Assembly: GCA_019247305.1 (NCBI GenBank)
Contig: JAFAPC010000065.1
Location: 1-47,411, forward strand
Length of the DNA stretch: 47,411 nucleotides
Direction: 5' to 3'
DNA from: Pseudonocardiales bacterium
Lineage (GTDB): Bacteria > Actinomycetota > Actinomycetes > Mycobacteriales > Pseudonocardiaceae
Position 1 is the stretch's first letter, and the number at the start of each line of letters is the position of its first letter. Of this stretch, positions 18,983 through 27,320 are shown one piece after another. A program made the translations under genes and the position numbers. The notes beneath the pieces were generated by a model. That model saw only the letters and a program-made list of their open reading frames with translations. It was not told the DNA's origin and searched no databases.

Positions 18983-21658
18983 TTACCGGATCAGGGTGAG
19001 CACGGTCCCCTCGCACGCTCCGGTGGCGCGGACGGTCCGGGCGGCCAGCCAGGCATCGAACCGGTCCGGTCCGAGCGGGCGGGAGATCAGGAAGCCCTGG
19101 GCGACGTCGCAGCCCATCCCCATCAGCTGGTCTCGGGTGGCGTCCTGCTCGACGCCCTCAGCGACGACCGTCAACCCGAGCGAGTGGCCAAGATCGATGA
19201 TGGCGCGGACCACCGCGAGATCACCGAGGTCGCTGGCCAGCCCCAGCACGAAGCTCTTGTCGATCTTGACTTCGTCGACCGGCAGGCGTCGCAGATAAGC
19301 CAGGGATGAGTACCCGGTGCCGAAGTCATCCACCGCGATCCGCACACCCAGGCCGTGCAGCTCGCGCAGCACCGGCAACGTGCGCTCCGGATCGCTCATC
19401 ACCGCCGACTCGGTGAGCTCGAAACCTAGGAGCGCAGCGGGCACCCGGTGGCGCGCCAGCGCGTCGGTCACCCGGCAGGGGAATCCGGTGTCGGCCAGGT
19501 TACGCACCGAAAGGTTCACCGCGACCGACAGGGACAGTCCCCGGTCCAGCCAGTTACGGCACTGCGCCAACGAGCAGTCAACCACGTAGTCGGTGAACGG
19601 ATCCACCAGACCGGTGGTCTCGATGAGGGTGACGAACTCCGCCGGGTCGAGCGGTCCGAATACCGGATGGTGCCAGCGCACCAGCGCTTCCACGCCGATC
19701 ACCTGGCGGGTGGGCAGCGCCAGCTGGGGCTGGAAGTGCACATCGATCTGCCCGGTGTCCAGCGCGTGGCGGAACTGGGTGACCAGCTGGAAACGGCGGA
19801 GCAGAACGTGGCCCATGCTGGGCACGTAACTGCGGACGGCCTCCTCGTCGCCCCGTGGGGCGCGCAGGGCCATGTCAGCGCGCTGCAGCAGGGTATCGGC
19901 ATCCCGGGTGGGCTCGATCCCGGTCAACGCCACGCCGACTACCGCGCTGCACTCCACGGCGAACTTGTCGACCTGATAGGGCTCGCTCAGCGCCGCCTGC
20001 ACCTGCTCGGCCACCTGCAGCGCCCGTTGCGAGCCGACGTTGACGAGGAGCACGGCAAACGTGTCTCCCTCAAGCCGGGCAGTGAGTGTCTGGTCGGGCA
20101 GGGCGTCGCGAAGCCGCTCGCCCGCGCCTTGGACGACTCGATCGCCCCAGACGTGGCCGAGCGCGTCATTCACCGATGACCGCAGCCCGAGCTGGATGAC
20201 GAGCACGGCGCACGGCGTCGAGTCCCGGCGCAGAACCTCGGTGGCGGCCTCCCGGAAACCGAGCCGATTACGCAAGTTGGTGAGGGTGTCGTGGTAGGCG
20301 TCGTGTCGTAGCTGGGCAAGCAGCCGGCAGTTGTCCAGCGCGGTGGCGAGATGGCTGCCCAGCGTCTCGACTAACCGCAGGTCCGCCGTCCCGAAGCCAC
20401 GCAGCCGACTCTGCCGGTCATGCACCTCAAGGACGCCCAGAAGAAGTTGGTCGGCGCCCCGCAGCGGCACCATGAGCACCTCCGAAGCCGCTCGCGTGGC
20501 CAGCGCACCGGCGATGGCCGGGGTCGGATCGCTGTCCACCAGGCGCCGCACCTGCCCGGTCCTGACCGGCGCGCTGGCCGGCAGCACCGCGGTGACGTCA
20601 CGCTGCGCGAGCGGACCGGGCAGCGGCAGACCGGCGACCACGGTGTGCCACCCGCCGTGGACAGATACCCGGTGCAGCACGACGCGGGTGGCGTTGAGCT
20701 GCTCGCGGGCCAGCTCCATGGCAGCACTCCAGGCGCCCTCGTCCAGTTCCGGCGGTTCCGGCTCGTCCTCGCCCGCCCGTGCCAGGCCACGTCGTCCCAC
20801 CGCGGCCACCAGCAGGCTCAAGTCGTTGAGGACGCCGAGGTCCCGGTGGTCGCGAAGCAGCCCGTAGTAGGTGCGGTACACCCCGGCTACCGTCACCGCC
20901 AACAGGCCAACCAGCACCGCACCCCAGGGTGACGTCCGCAGTATGATCGCCGCAGTGAGCCCGAGCCCGGCGTTGAGCAGGCCGGTGAGGTAAACGTGCA
21001 CCGCTACGCGCGTACCCTCACCAGGGCGCCGGTGATCGAGCAGCGCGAGGAAGACCCGGGCCAGCCAGGCTCTGAGGGCGTGCGCGATGACGAACCCGGC
21101 GAGCACCGCGATTCCCCATGGCGAGTAGGGCCAGGCCGGCTGGAACACCAAGCGGGCCAGTAGATCGGTGATCGCAACGACGAGGGCCACGGAGGAAACG
21201 TTGAACAGCAACTTGAGCCAGGGGTCGCGGCGGAGCAACCGGGCGATGGTGATAACGCCGACGTAGGCCGCCAGCACCACCGGCCCAGGGAAGTGCAGCA
21301 GGCCAATGACCAGCGGGATCTCGGTAAGGGTGAGCCGCACGGAGTCGCGGCGGACCTCGACCTCGATGCCCAGGGCTCGGGCGACCAAGAACCCCGCGGC
21401 CAGCCCGAGGCCACCGACCAGCGTGCCAAGACCTGGCTGAACGGGATCCTTGATCACCAGGGCCACTCCGGCCACCCCGGCAGTAAGGGTGAGCGCGGCC
21501 ACGAAGGCGGCCGAGGGCACGACGCCCGGGGGACGCCATCTCAGGTGCACACGGGCCTCCAACCGTGGCTCAAGGGCTGCGCCCTCCCTCGCCCACAACC
21601 CCCGGTCAGCGCGCGGGCCTTGCGGCGGATTAAGCAGACGAAGCAGATTTAGCCGCAT
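18983..21658 (-). CDS. membrane GAF-GGDEF-EAL protein, probable c-di-GMP phosphodiesterase
   Basis: 891-residue signalling protein. Residues ~48-265 hold several hydrophobic helices forming an integral-membrane sensor. Residues ~305-445 look like a GAF domain, ~450-605 a GGDEF domain and ~620-880 an EAL domain. The GGDEF signature is degenerate (EGDTF, 530-534) and the metal-binding Asp that normally precedes it is replaced (QLGLRSSVND), so cyclase activity is unlikely. The EAL domain keeps EAL (657-659), NLSVRN, ELTES, DDFGTGYSSL (777-786), KIDKSF and the Glu of VAEGVEQ, so hydrolysis of c-di-GMP is expected. It stands alone between the tRNAs and ggt. Confidence 0.9.
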   Translation of the reverse strand: MRLNLLRLLNPPQGPRADRGLWAREGAALEPRLEARVHLRWRPPGVVPSAAFVAALTLTAGVAGVALVIKDPVQPGLGTLVGGLGLAAGFLVARALGIEVEVRRDSVRLTLTEIPLVIGLLHFPGPVVLAAYVGVITIARLLRRDPWLKLLFNVSSVALVVAITDLLARLVFQPAWPYSPWGIAVLAGFVIAHALRAWLARVFLALLDHRRPGEGTRVAVHVYLTGLLNAGLGLTAAIILRTSPWGAVLVGLLAVTVAGVYRTYYGLLRDHRDLGVLNDLSLLVAAVGRRGLARAGEDEPEPPELDEGAWSAAMELAREQLNATRVVLHRVSVHGGWHTVVAGLPLPGPLAQRDVTAVLPASAPVRTGQVRRLVDSDPTPAIAGALATRAASEVLMVPLRGADQLLLGVLEVHDRQSRLRGFGTADLRLVETLGSHLATALDNCRLLAQLRHDAYHDTLTNLRNRLGFREAATEVLRRDSTPCAVLVIQLGLRSSVNDALGHVWGDRVVQGAGERLRDALPDQTLTARLEGDTFAVLLVNVGSQRALQVAEQVQAALSEPYQVDKFAVECSAVVGVALTGIEPTRDADTLLQRADMALRAPRGDEEAVRSYVPSMGHVLLRRFQLVTQFRHALDTGQIDVHFQPQLALPTRQVIGVEALVRWHHPVFGPLDPAEFVTLIETTGLVDPFTDYVVDCSLAQCRNWLDRGLSLSVAVNLSVRNLADTGFPCRVTDALARHRVPAALLGFELTESAVMSDPERTLPVLRELHGLGVRIAVDDFGTGYSSLAYLRRLPVDEVKIDKSFVLGLASDLGDLAVVRAIIDLGHSLGLTVVAEGVEQDATRDQLMGMGCDVAQGFLISRPLGPDRFDAWLAARTVRATGACEGTVLTLIR

Positions 21659-22020
21659 TGGGTGTAGATCGACTCAGCAAACCCAGCCGACCCTTGTCCG
21701 GCACTGGCCAATCTCGACACCGGGGCGCAAGCCCGCGGGGGCGACGGCACAGACAGCGGTCATCGTTCACCTCACAACTACATCGTCATTCCGGAGCGAG
21801 CAGTCACAAAAAGTGAGAGTGACATTAACTCACTTGGGCGTATGATAGCTTCTTTCGTGTTGTCCCGCCACCAGCATAAATCCGATCTGCGATCAACGGT
21901 CGCGCCTGCGCCGGCCCAGCGCGCACCGGCACGATGCTCCGATCGATGCGTGGAACGCGCCCTTAGCTCGATGCGGGGGACGCACCCCAGCGGCTCAGTG
22001 CGTGGAACGCACCCAACGGC
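21659..22020. other. intergenic region between ggt and the EAL protein
   Basis: 360 bp that must hold the promoter of the EAL-protein gene at its left part (an AT-richer stretch at 21780-21860) and the 3' end of ggt at its right part, with the tandem palindromes described separately. No gene is supported. Confidence 0.5.
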
Positions 22021-22045
22021 TCAGTGCGTGGGGCGCATCACCAGG
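21945..22045. repeat. tandem palindromic units at the 3' end of ggt
   Basis: Four imperfect units of 25-28 bp, each with a small palindrome of the type GTGCGTGGAACGCAC followed by CCAACGGCTCA or similar. The last unit runs over the ggt stop codon at 22021. On the minus strand they would form consecutive small hairpins after ggt, perhaps acting as its terminator. Confidence 0.65.
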
Positions 22046-23838
22046 GCGGTCCCGCCCCCACGTCGCACCGGCTCAGCCGCGGCGAGGACCTTGGCGGGGT
22101 TGAGGAACTCCAAGCCAGTGGCCGCACCGATCTCCGGAGTTGTGGTGAACCGCTGGCCGCGCGCCTGCAAGGCAAGCGCGTAACGGTTGAGAAATGCTGG
22201 TTCGGCTTCAGTGGTTACGGTGTTACGTTGACTTGCCCGGGGCGCGGCGATGGCCTCGGCCACATTCATCCCGAGATTGAGCCGGTTCACCAGGATCTGC
22301 AACACGGTGGTAATAATCGTCGCGCCGCCTGGCGATCCTACGGCGAGTAAGGGCTTCTTGTGCCGCAGGATGATCGTCGGGGCCATGGAGCTGCGGGGCC
22401 GCTTGCCTGGCGCGGGGAGGTTCGGGTCGGGTGCGGCGCCTTGAGTGGGGGCGAAGGTGAAATCGGTTAATTCGTTGTTGAGCAGGAAACCGCGGCCAGG
22501 CACGACGATCCCGCTGCCGCCGGTTTGCTCGATGGTGAGCGTGTAGGCCACCACGTTGCCCCACTGGTCGCTGGTCACCAGGCTGGTGGTGTTCGGACCT
22601 TCGCCCGGCTGCCTGGTGGCTGGTCCGCTCGGCGCCGGACAGCCGTGGTAATCGCCGTCCGGGTCGCCGGGAGGTACTGGGCTGCTCGCGGCGTGTTGCG
22701 CCTCGATCAGGCAGGCCCGCGTCTTGGCGAAGTCCGGCGAGAGCAGCTGCGCCAGCGGCACCGGGACCTGATCGGGGTCACCGACGTAGCGGTCGCGGTC
22801 GGCGAAGGCCAGCCGACTTGCTTCCAGGTAGTCCTGCAGCGCCGCCACCGGGTCGGCTGCCGAGGGGCTCAGCTGCGACAGGATATTCAGCATATTCAGC
22901 GCCTCGCCGACTGTTGTCCCCCCGGAGGAGGGCGGGCCCATGCTGTAGACGTCTAAGTCCTGGTACTGCATATGGGTCGGATCCCGGGGGATCACCCGAT
23001 AGGCGTTCACGTCGGAGGAGGTCATCAACCCGGAACGGGCGTTGTAGTGGTCTCCGGCGACCAGCGGTGGGTGGCGCACCGTCTGCACGATCTCCGCAGC
23101 GAGCGGCCCCCGGTAGAACCAGTCCACACCGTGGCGGGCGATCTGCCGGTAGGTCTGGGCCAAGTCGGGGTTGCGCAGCGTGGCGCCCACCACCGGCGGC
23201 CGACCACCGGGCAGGAACAACGCCGACGTGGAGCTGAAATGGGCGAAGCGAGCGGCATTGTCCGCCGTTTCCTGGGCGAAGGTGGCGTTCACCGGAAATC
23301 CTCGGTCCGCGACCCGGATTGCCGGCGCCAGCGCCTGGGCCAGGCTGAGCCTTCCCCATCGGTGTAAGGCCAGCGCCCACAGGGCCGGCGTGGCGGGGAC
23401 GCCCACAGCCAAGCCGCTGGTTACTGCCTCAGAAAAGGGCACCGGCTGCCCACTCGCCGGATCGAGGAACGCCGCGGCGCGCATCGCCTGCGGTGCGGTC
23501 TCCCGGCCGTCGAGGGTCAAAACCCGACCCGTGCTCGCCTGGAAGTAAACCAAAAAGCCTCCGCCGCCGATGCCCGAGGAGTACGGCTCGGTGACCCCCA
23601 AGGTCGCCGCCGCGCTGACCGCCGCATCGACGGCATTGCCGCCCTCCCGGAGTACCTCCAAGCCGGCCCGGCTCGCCTCGGCGTCACTGGTGGCCACCGC
23701 ACCGCCGACGCCGATGGCCACAGCACCACCGGAGGGCACGGCCTCACCGGAAGGCAGGGCCACTGCTGAGCTCGCCGTGGTCAGGGCCGCGACGATGCCC
23801 GCAATGACCAGCACAGCGATGGCGCGAAGGGTCCTCAC
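22021..23838 (-). CDS. ggt: gamma-glutamyltranspeptidase
   Basis: Exported Ntn-hydrolase that cleaves gamma-glutamyl bonds (glutathione and related thiols, glutamine). The GTG at 23838 gives a signal peptide (VRTLRAIAVLVIAGIVAALT then TASSAVA). An ATG at 23916 and a still longer frame exist, but the latter would start inside repeat copy B. The large-subunit region has GIGGGGFLVYF and DGRETAPQAM; the autoprocessing nucleophile is the Thr of PNTTSLVTSDQWGN; the small subunit has GFLLNNELTDF, PRSSMAPTI and GSPGGATI. About 605 residues, within the family range. Monocistronic. Confidence 0.92.
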   Translation of the reverse strand: MRTLRAIAVLVIAGIVAALTTASSAVALPSGEAVPSGGAVAIGVGGAVATSDAEASRAGLEVLREGGNAVDAAVSAAATLGVTEPYSSGIGGGGFLVYFQASTGRVLTLDGRETAPQAMRAAAFLDPASGQPVPFSEAVTSGLAVGVPATPALWALALHRWGRLSLAQALAPAIRVADRGFPVNATFAQETADNAARFAHFSSTSALFLPGGRPPVVGATLRNPDLAQTYRQIARHGVDWFYRGPLAAEIVQTVRHPPLVAGDHYNARSGLMTSSDVNAYRVIPRDPTHMQYQDLDVYSMGPPSSGGTTVGEALNMLNILSQLSPSAADPVAALQDYLEASRLAFADRDRYVGDPDQVPVPLAQLLSPDFAKTRACLIEAQHAASSPVPPGDPDGDYHGCPAPSGPATRQPGEGPNTTSLVTSDQWGNVVAYTLTIEQTGGSGIVVPGRGFLLNNELTDFTFAPTQGAAPDPNLPAPGKRPRSSMAPTIILRHKKPLLAVGSPGGATIITTVLQILVNRLNLGMNVAEAIAAPRASQRNTVTTEAEPAFLNRYALALQARGQRFTTTPEIGAATGLEFLNPAKVLAAAEPVRRGGGTALVMRPTH

Positions 23839-23952
23839 GATAGCCTGACCGAACTCCAGCGTTGCCGAATGCGCACTTCCTGGGAGTTGGAGTATGAAGC
23901 TGGCGCCGTACGCCATACAAGAGCAATCCCGCCGCGACGGGTGCGGCCCTGG

Positions 23953-24016
23953 CGCCGTGAACTCGACCAGACCGACCTCACGCGGCCCCACAACGTCGGT
24001 GAGGTCGAGCTCACGG
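23953..24016. repeat. dispersed palindromic repeat, copy B
   Basis: Left arm CGCCGTGAACTCGAC (23953-23967) and right arm GTCGAGCTCACGG (24004-24016) match with one difference. The inner right flank ACGTCGGTGAGGTCGAG resembles copies A and C. It lies between ggt (-) and the next plus-strand gene. Confidence 0.8.
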
Positions 24017-24181
24017 ACCACGCTGACTAGACTCTGATGACCGGCTCACGGTCTGTAGTCTGGGGACAGGAGGGGGGAAGCCGTCGTCAGCCCCGACGAG
24101 AAGGCCTTCGACGACGCCATCACGTGGGGTGACTGGGCCACGGCGGCGACATCGCTGGCGAAGCTGGCTACGCCAGCGACG

Positions 24182-24958
24182 ATGCTGCGGCGGCTCACGA
24201 TCGGCCAGCTACGCCTGCTCCAGGATGCCGTGATCCGCGCTCGCTTCGTGCTCGGCGGCGCCGACCGCGTGCTCCAGATCGCGATCGCCGTCGAGCTGCA
24301 GGGCAAAGGCGTCCCGGCGGCCAAGGTCGCCACCAGCGCCGCCTTCGGCACGCTGGAGACCAAGGTCGAGGAGAGGATCGACGGCGACCAGACCAGCGGG
24401 GCCCCGTACGCCTACAAGATCAACATCGCGTTCACTCCCGACACCGCCGTCATCGACGCCGAGGAGATCGCGTTTATCCAGACGATCCGCCTGCTTGAGA
24501 CCGCCAGCGGCGCCAACATCGACCCCGAGGAGACGAGCAAGAAACGCCAGACGCCCTCGGCCACGAGCGTGGACCGGCGCAGCGGCAAGAAGCACGGCTG
24601 GTACGGGATGAAGGACGACGAGACGGCCGGCAGCATGCTGAGGACCTGGAAGAAGTCCGCCCCGGCCACGCCGGCCACGATGCAGGACCGCGCGAGTTGG
24701 AACCAGCCCAACACCACGTGGCAGTTCGAGACCATGGTGGTCTGCCGCTCCGGGACCGACACCGGCACGGTATACGTGGCCCTCACGTGGGGCTTCTCCG
24801 TCGACGCCGACCTCAAGCTCACCGAGCAGGCCCGAACAGTGACGAACAAGCAGAGCAGGGAGGCCACCGCAGCGGTGGGCAAGTGGAACGACCAGACCGC
24901 CGGCTCCGCGTTCGACCGCAACGCCCCGGGTCAGATGTCGCTGCCGGCGCTGAGATGA
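24182..24958 (+). CDS. protein with similarity to contractile-injection-system cargo C-terminal module
   Basis: 258 residues from the first canonical start. The C-terminal two thirds show the pattern INIAFTPDTAVIDAEEIAF, QTIRLL, then a Tyr/Gly-rich stretch with SVDRR, a Cys-containing strand CRSGTDTGTVYVALTWGFSV, and a final AVGKWN segment. This resembles the module found after DUF4157 in proteins encoded with extracellular contractile injection systems (from memory, no search possible). No DUF4157 HExxH segment or eCIS gene is seen. The frame stays open upstream to 24059, with a strong AGGAGGGGGG at 24068-24077 but only GTC codons where a start is expected. Confidence 0.5.
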   Translation: MLRRLTIGQLRLLQDAVIRARFVLGGADRVLQIAIAVELQGKGVPAAKVATSAAFGTLETKVEERIDGDQTSGAPYAYKINIAFTPDTAVIDAEEIAFIQTIRLLETASGANIDPEETSKKRQTPSATSVDRRSGKKHGWYGMKDDETAGSMLRTWKKSAPATPATMQDRASWNQPNTTWQFETMVVCRSGTDTGTVYVALTWGFSVDADLKLTEQARTVTNKQSREATAAVGKWNDQTAGSAFDRNAPGQMSLPALR

Positions 24959-24988
24959 GCGCGGCCCACACAACCGGGCTGGTCGCCC

Positions 24989-25021
24989 TTGACATTCGTA
25001 GCTGCGCATATAAGCATGAGA
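24989..25021 (+). promoter_or_regulatory. probable promoter/operator of the His/Cys-rich gene
   Basis: TTGACA at 24989-24994 is a good -35 box; TAAGCA (25011-25016) at 16-bp spacing or TATAAG (25009-25014) could be the -10. The -10 region overlaps AAGCATGAGA, which recurs as AAGCATGTGA (25755-25764) upstream of the arsR-type gene, so it may be a shared operator half-site. Confidence 0.4.
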
Positions 25022-25045
25022 TGGTCCGCCGGAGAGGGAGGCGTC

Positions 25046-25378
25046 GTGACCACGATCGAGCACAAGCAGGCCGAGCAGCACAGCCACACCCACGGCCCAG
25101 GGTGTGGGCACGACTCGGTGCTGCACGGTGACCATGTTGATTACCTGCATGACGGCCACGTTCACCGCGAGCATCGCACTGAGGAGGGGGTGCACTACGA
25201 CGAGTGCAGTATCTGCAGCTGCGCGAATTGCTCAGACTCCTGCGCCGTGTGCGAGTGCGCGGATTGCAGCTGTCCGAACTGCAACCACGCAATGTGTCAG
25301 TGTGAGCATTGCGCGGATGCCTGCAATAACTGCACGTGCGCGGACTGCACGTGCTCAACGTGCGTGCACGCGGCCTGA
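25046..25378 (+). CDS. His-rich/Cys-rich metallothionein-like protein
   Basis: 110 residues from a GTG with GGAGAGGGAGG upstream. The N-terminal half is His-rich with the run HTHGPGCGHDSVLHGDHVDY and GHVHREH, like a small His-rich protein seen next to zinc-responsive genes in actinobacteria (family knowledge, unnamed). The C-terminal ~57 residues contain 19 cysteines in repeats of about CxCxxCxxxCxxC, resembling bacterial metallothioneins without matching a named one. It is convergent with the arsR-type gene and their 3' ends overlap by 24 bp. Inferred role: binding and storing zinc or another thiophilic metal in the cytoplasm. Confidence 0.7.
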   Translation: MTTIEHKQAEQHSHTHGPGCGHDSVLHGDHVDYLHDGHVHREHRTEEGVHYDECSICSCANCSDSCAVCECADCSCPNCNHAMCQCEHCADACNNCTCADCTCSTCVHAA

Positions 25379-25720
25379 GCTACGTTTTTTACCTGGACGT
25401 TCGAGGGCGTGTTGCAGGGCGTCGGTGACGATGTGGCGTACATGCTCGTCCACGAGCCGGTAGAGCCGCTGGCGGTTGCGGCGTTCGGCGGTGACCAGCC
25501 GGGCTGAGCGCAGCACCCGCAGGTGTTGGGATACCAACGGCTGGCGCACTCCGAGCGTGTTGGCGAGTTCCTGCACCGAGCGTGGTGCCTGAACGAGTTC
25601 GACCACGATCGCCAGGCGAACTTCCGCGCCGAGCACCTTGAACAGCTCGGCAGCCTCCGCGAGGGCCTTCGGCCCAGCGACCCCCGGCGCCGCCACGTTG
25701 GCCGGCGGTGGGTCGGGCAT
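25355..25720 (-). CDS. ArsR/SmtB-family metal-sensing repressor
   Basis: 121-residue winged-helix protein: LFKVLGAEVRLAIVVELVQA, recognition helix region VRQPLVSQHLRVLRSARLV, wing ERRNRQRLYRL, then the alpha-5 helix DEHVRHIVTDALQHALE. That helix carries the Asp-x-His...His-xx pattern of zinc-sensing SmtB/CzrA proteins; no alpha-3 Cys pair is present, so zinc/cobalt sensing is more likely than arsenic or cadmium. It converges on the His/Cys-rich gene, which it may control. An imperfect ACATG-N12-CATGT inverted repeat lies 20-40 bp before its start. Confidence 0.88.
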   Translation of the reverse strand: MPDPPPANVAAPGVAGPKALAEAAELFKVLGAEVRLAIVVELVQAPRSVQELANTLGVRQPLVSQHLRVLRSARLVTAERRNRQRLYRLVDEHVRHIVTDALQHALERPGKKRSSGRVHAR

Positions 25721-25864
25721 GAAGCGACGCTATGCCATGCACATGTGGCTACTCAAGCATGTGAAGCCCCGTCGATGCTGGGACGGTGGCGATCGGTGTG
25801 TCGCTGGCCTACGAGGGGTAGCCCACCGTGCACGGGAATGTCGAGTGAAGGAGATGAGGGGGCC

Positions 25865-25919
25865 GACCGGCCGCCGGAAGCGCAGCGTTGGGGGTCACGG
25901 GCTGCGCCGGCGGCCGGTC
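25865..25919. terminator. hairpin downstream of 25927-26325 gene
   Basis: GACCGGCCGCCGG (25865-25877) and CCGGCGGCCGGTC (25907-25919) are a perfect 13-bp inverted repeat, extended inside by CGCAG/CTGCG. It starts 8 bp after the stop of the minus-strand gene and probably terminates it. Confidence 0.65.
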
Positions 25920-25926
25920 GAGGATC

Positions 25927-26325
25927 TCACCGCTGATCGGGGCCCGGTAGCTGAAGGGGCCAGCCGGAGTCTTGGAGACGCACGCGCAGCGCGTGGTACC
26001 GGGCGTATCCGGCCTTGGTCAAGGTGGCGCGGCGCGTTCCATACCCCCCGGGGCGCGGCTCAGCCAGGGTGATCAGGCCGGCCGCGATAAGAGCCGCGAG
26101 GGGCCTCTCCAGCCAGGGCACCATCGGCTGGCCGCACGAGAAGTACCGACCGTCCACCTCGGTCACCCACCCGTCAGGGTCGCCCACCCGACGCAGCACG
26201 CTGAGCGTGTCGAGCTCCTCATCGCTCAGCAACTCCCCCTGCCGCTGGCGTGGTGGCTCGGGCTGGCGCGTCCCGGCGTGAGGACTACGACGATCCGCGC
26301 TACGTCCATTTTGACGTGAAGTCAT
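25927..26325 (-). CDS. hypothetical protein with winged-helix-like C-terminus
   Basis: 132 residues. The N-terminal ~28 residues are polar and probably disordered; the middle has LSVLRRVGDPDGWVTEVDGR; the C-terminal part (RPLAALIAAGLITLAEPRPG ... RRATLTKAGYARYHAL) has the helix-then-hairpin layout and the LTxAG ending common in winged-helix proteins. No family is recognised with certainty. It is divergent from the XRE regulator across a 129-bp gap containing an inverted repeat, which suggests co-regulation. Confidence 0.6.
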   Translation of the reverse strand: MTSRQNGRSADRRSPHAGTRQPEPPRQRQGELLSDEELDTLSVLRRVGDPDGWVTEVDGRYFSCGQPMVPWLERPLAALIAAGLITLAEPRPGGYGTRRATLTKAGYARYHALRVRLQDSGWPLQLPGPDQR

Positions 26326-26331
26326 AAGAGA

Positions 26332-26348
26332 AGTGTACGTATAACACT
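26332..26348. promoter_or_regulatory. candidate operator between divergent genes
   Basis: AGTGTACGTATAACACT is a 5-bp inverted repeat with a 7-bp AT-rich centre, just upstream of the start at 26325 and ~110 bp before the XRE gene. It may be a binding site for the XRE protein; this is inference from position and symmetry only. Confidence 0.35.
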
Positions 26349-26454
26349 ACAGACGTCTATACCCGGATGGGGTGACGTCAACGGCACGAAGCGCGCTACG
26401 TCAGGGCAGACTGTCGCCACGGCAGGAGCACTCCGTAACAGGAGGTGGGGACGG

Positions 26455-27306
26455 GTGGCCGACCGGGATGATCCCGCGGCGTTGCGCTGGCTGATCGGCG
26501 TCGAGCTGGGGAACTTCCGCAAGCGATCCGGCATGCGGGCCACCGACGCGGCGAAGGTGCTCCGCTGTTCCTCGGGGAAGATCGGCCACATGGAAAGCGG
26601 CCGCAACCAGCAGCAGCCCGCGGAGGTGACCGCGCTGCTCGGGGCCTACGGCGCGGACCTGGCCGACATCGAGCGGCTGGCGTCGCTGTCCGGCGGGGCC
26701 GACCGGCCAGCGTGGTGGGCGCCGTGGGCCGACGTGGTGCCGGAGTGGCTGCGCACCTTTATCGGCCTGGAGGGATTCGCCAGCGCCGTGTCGGACTACT
26801 CGACGTTCGTCGTGCCGGCCCTGCTGCAGACCCGCGAGTACTCCCTCGGAGCCACCGTCGGTGGCAGCCGGGTCCGACCCGATCGCGCTGAACGGGTGGT
26901 GGGGCTGCGGATGGAGCGGCAACGGCGGCTGGATTCCGAGAGTGCTCCGCTGCGCCTGCTCGCCTTGATCGAGGAGTCGGTGCTGGACCGGCCGATCGGC
27001 GGTCCGGCGGTGCTGCGCCGCCAGCTCGAACACTTGATCTCCCAGTCGGAGCGGGACAACGTGGAGATCCGCGTGCTGCCCACGTCGGTCGGCCTGCATG
27101 ACGGCGGTGTCGGGCCGTTCAAGCTGCTGGACTTCGCCCAGGCGCAGTCCATCGCCTACGTCGAGAGCATCACCGATGCCCTGTACGTGCAGGATCACGT
27201 CCAGGTGTCGGATTACACTTGGACCGTCGCGAGCCTGCGGGAACTCGCGCTCTCCCCGGCCGACACCCGCGAGGCAATCCGCGCCCGCCTCGCCGTCCTG
27301 AGCTGA
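26455..27306 (+). CDS. XRE-family regulator with DUF5753 domain
   Basis: 283 residues from GTG, with GGAGG nine bases upstream. An N-terminal helix-turn-helix (LGNFRKRSGMRATDAAKVLR then CSSGKIGHMESGRNQQ) is followed by the long DUF5753 domain (VPALLQTREYSLGATV, RMERQRRL, LIEESVLDRPIGG, VEIRVLPTSVGLH, VQVSDYTW). This type regulates development and antibiotic genes in streptomycetes, generally together with a DUF397 protein, which is exactly the next gene 14 bp downstream. Confidence 0.92.
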   Translation: MADRDDPAALRWLIGVELGNFRKRSGMRATDAAKVLRCSSGKIGHMESGRNQQQPAEVTALLGAYGADLADIERLASLSGGADRPAWWAPWADVVPEWLRTFIGLEGFASAVSDYSTFVVPALLQTREYSLGATVGGSRVRPDRAERVVGLRMERQRRLDSESAPLRLLALIEESVLDRPIGGPAVLRRQLEHLISQSERDNVEIRVLPTSVGLHDGGVGPFKLLDFAQAQSIAYVESITDALYVQDHVQVSDYTWTVASLRELALSPADTREAIRARLAVLS

Positions 27307-27320
27307 TCCCGGAGGACACC

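Noticed and set aside
25021..25378. Cys-rich repeats considered as a CRISPR-like or simple DNA repeat
   Set aside because: Periodicity is at the protein level (CxCxxC), repeats are not identical in DNA, and there is a start codon with a strong ribosome binding site. No CRISPR array was found anywhere in the window.
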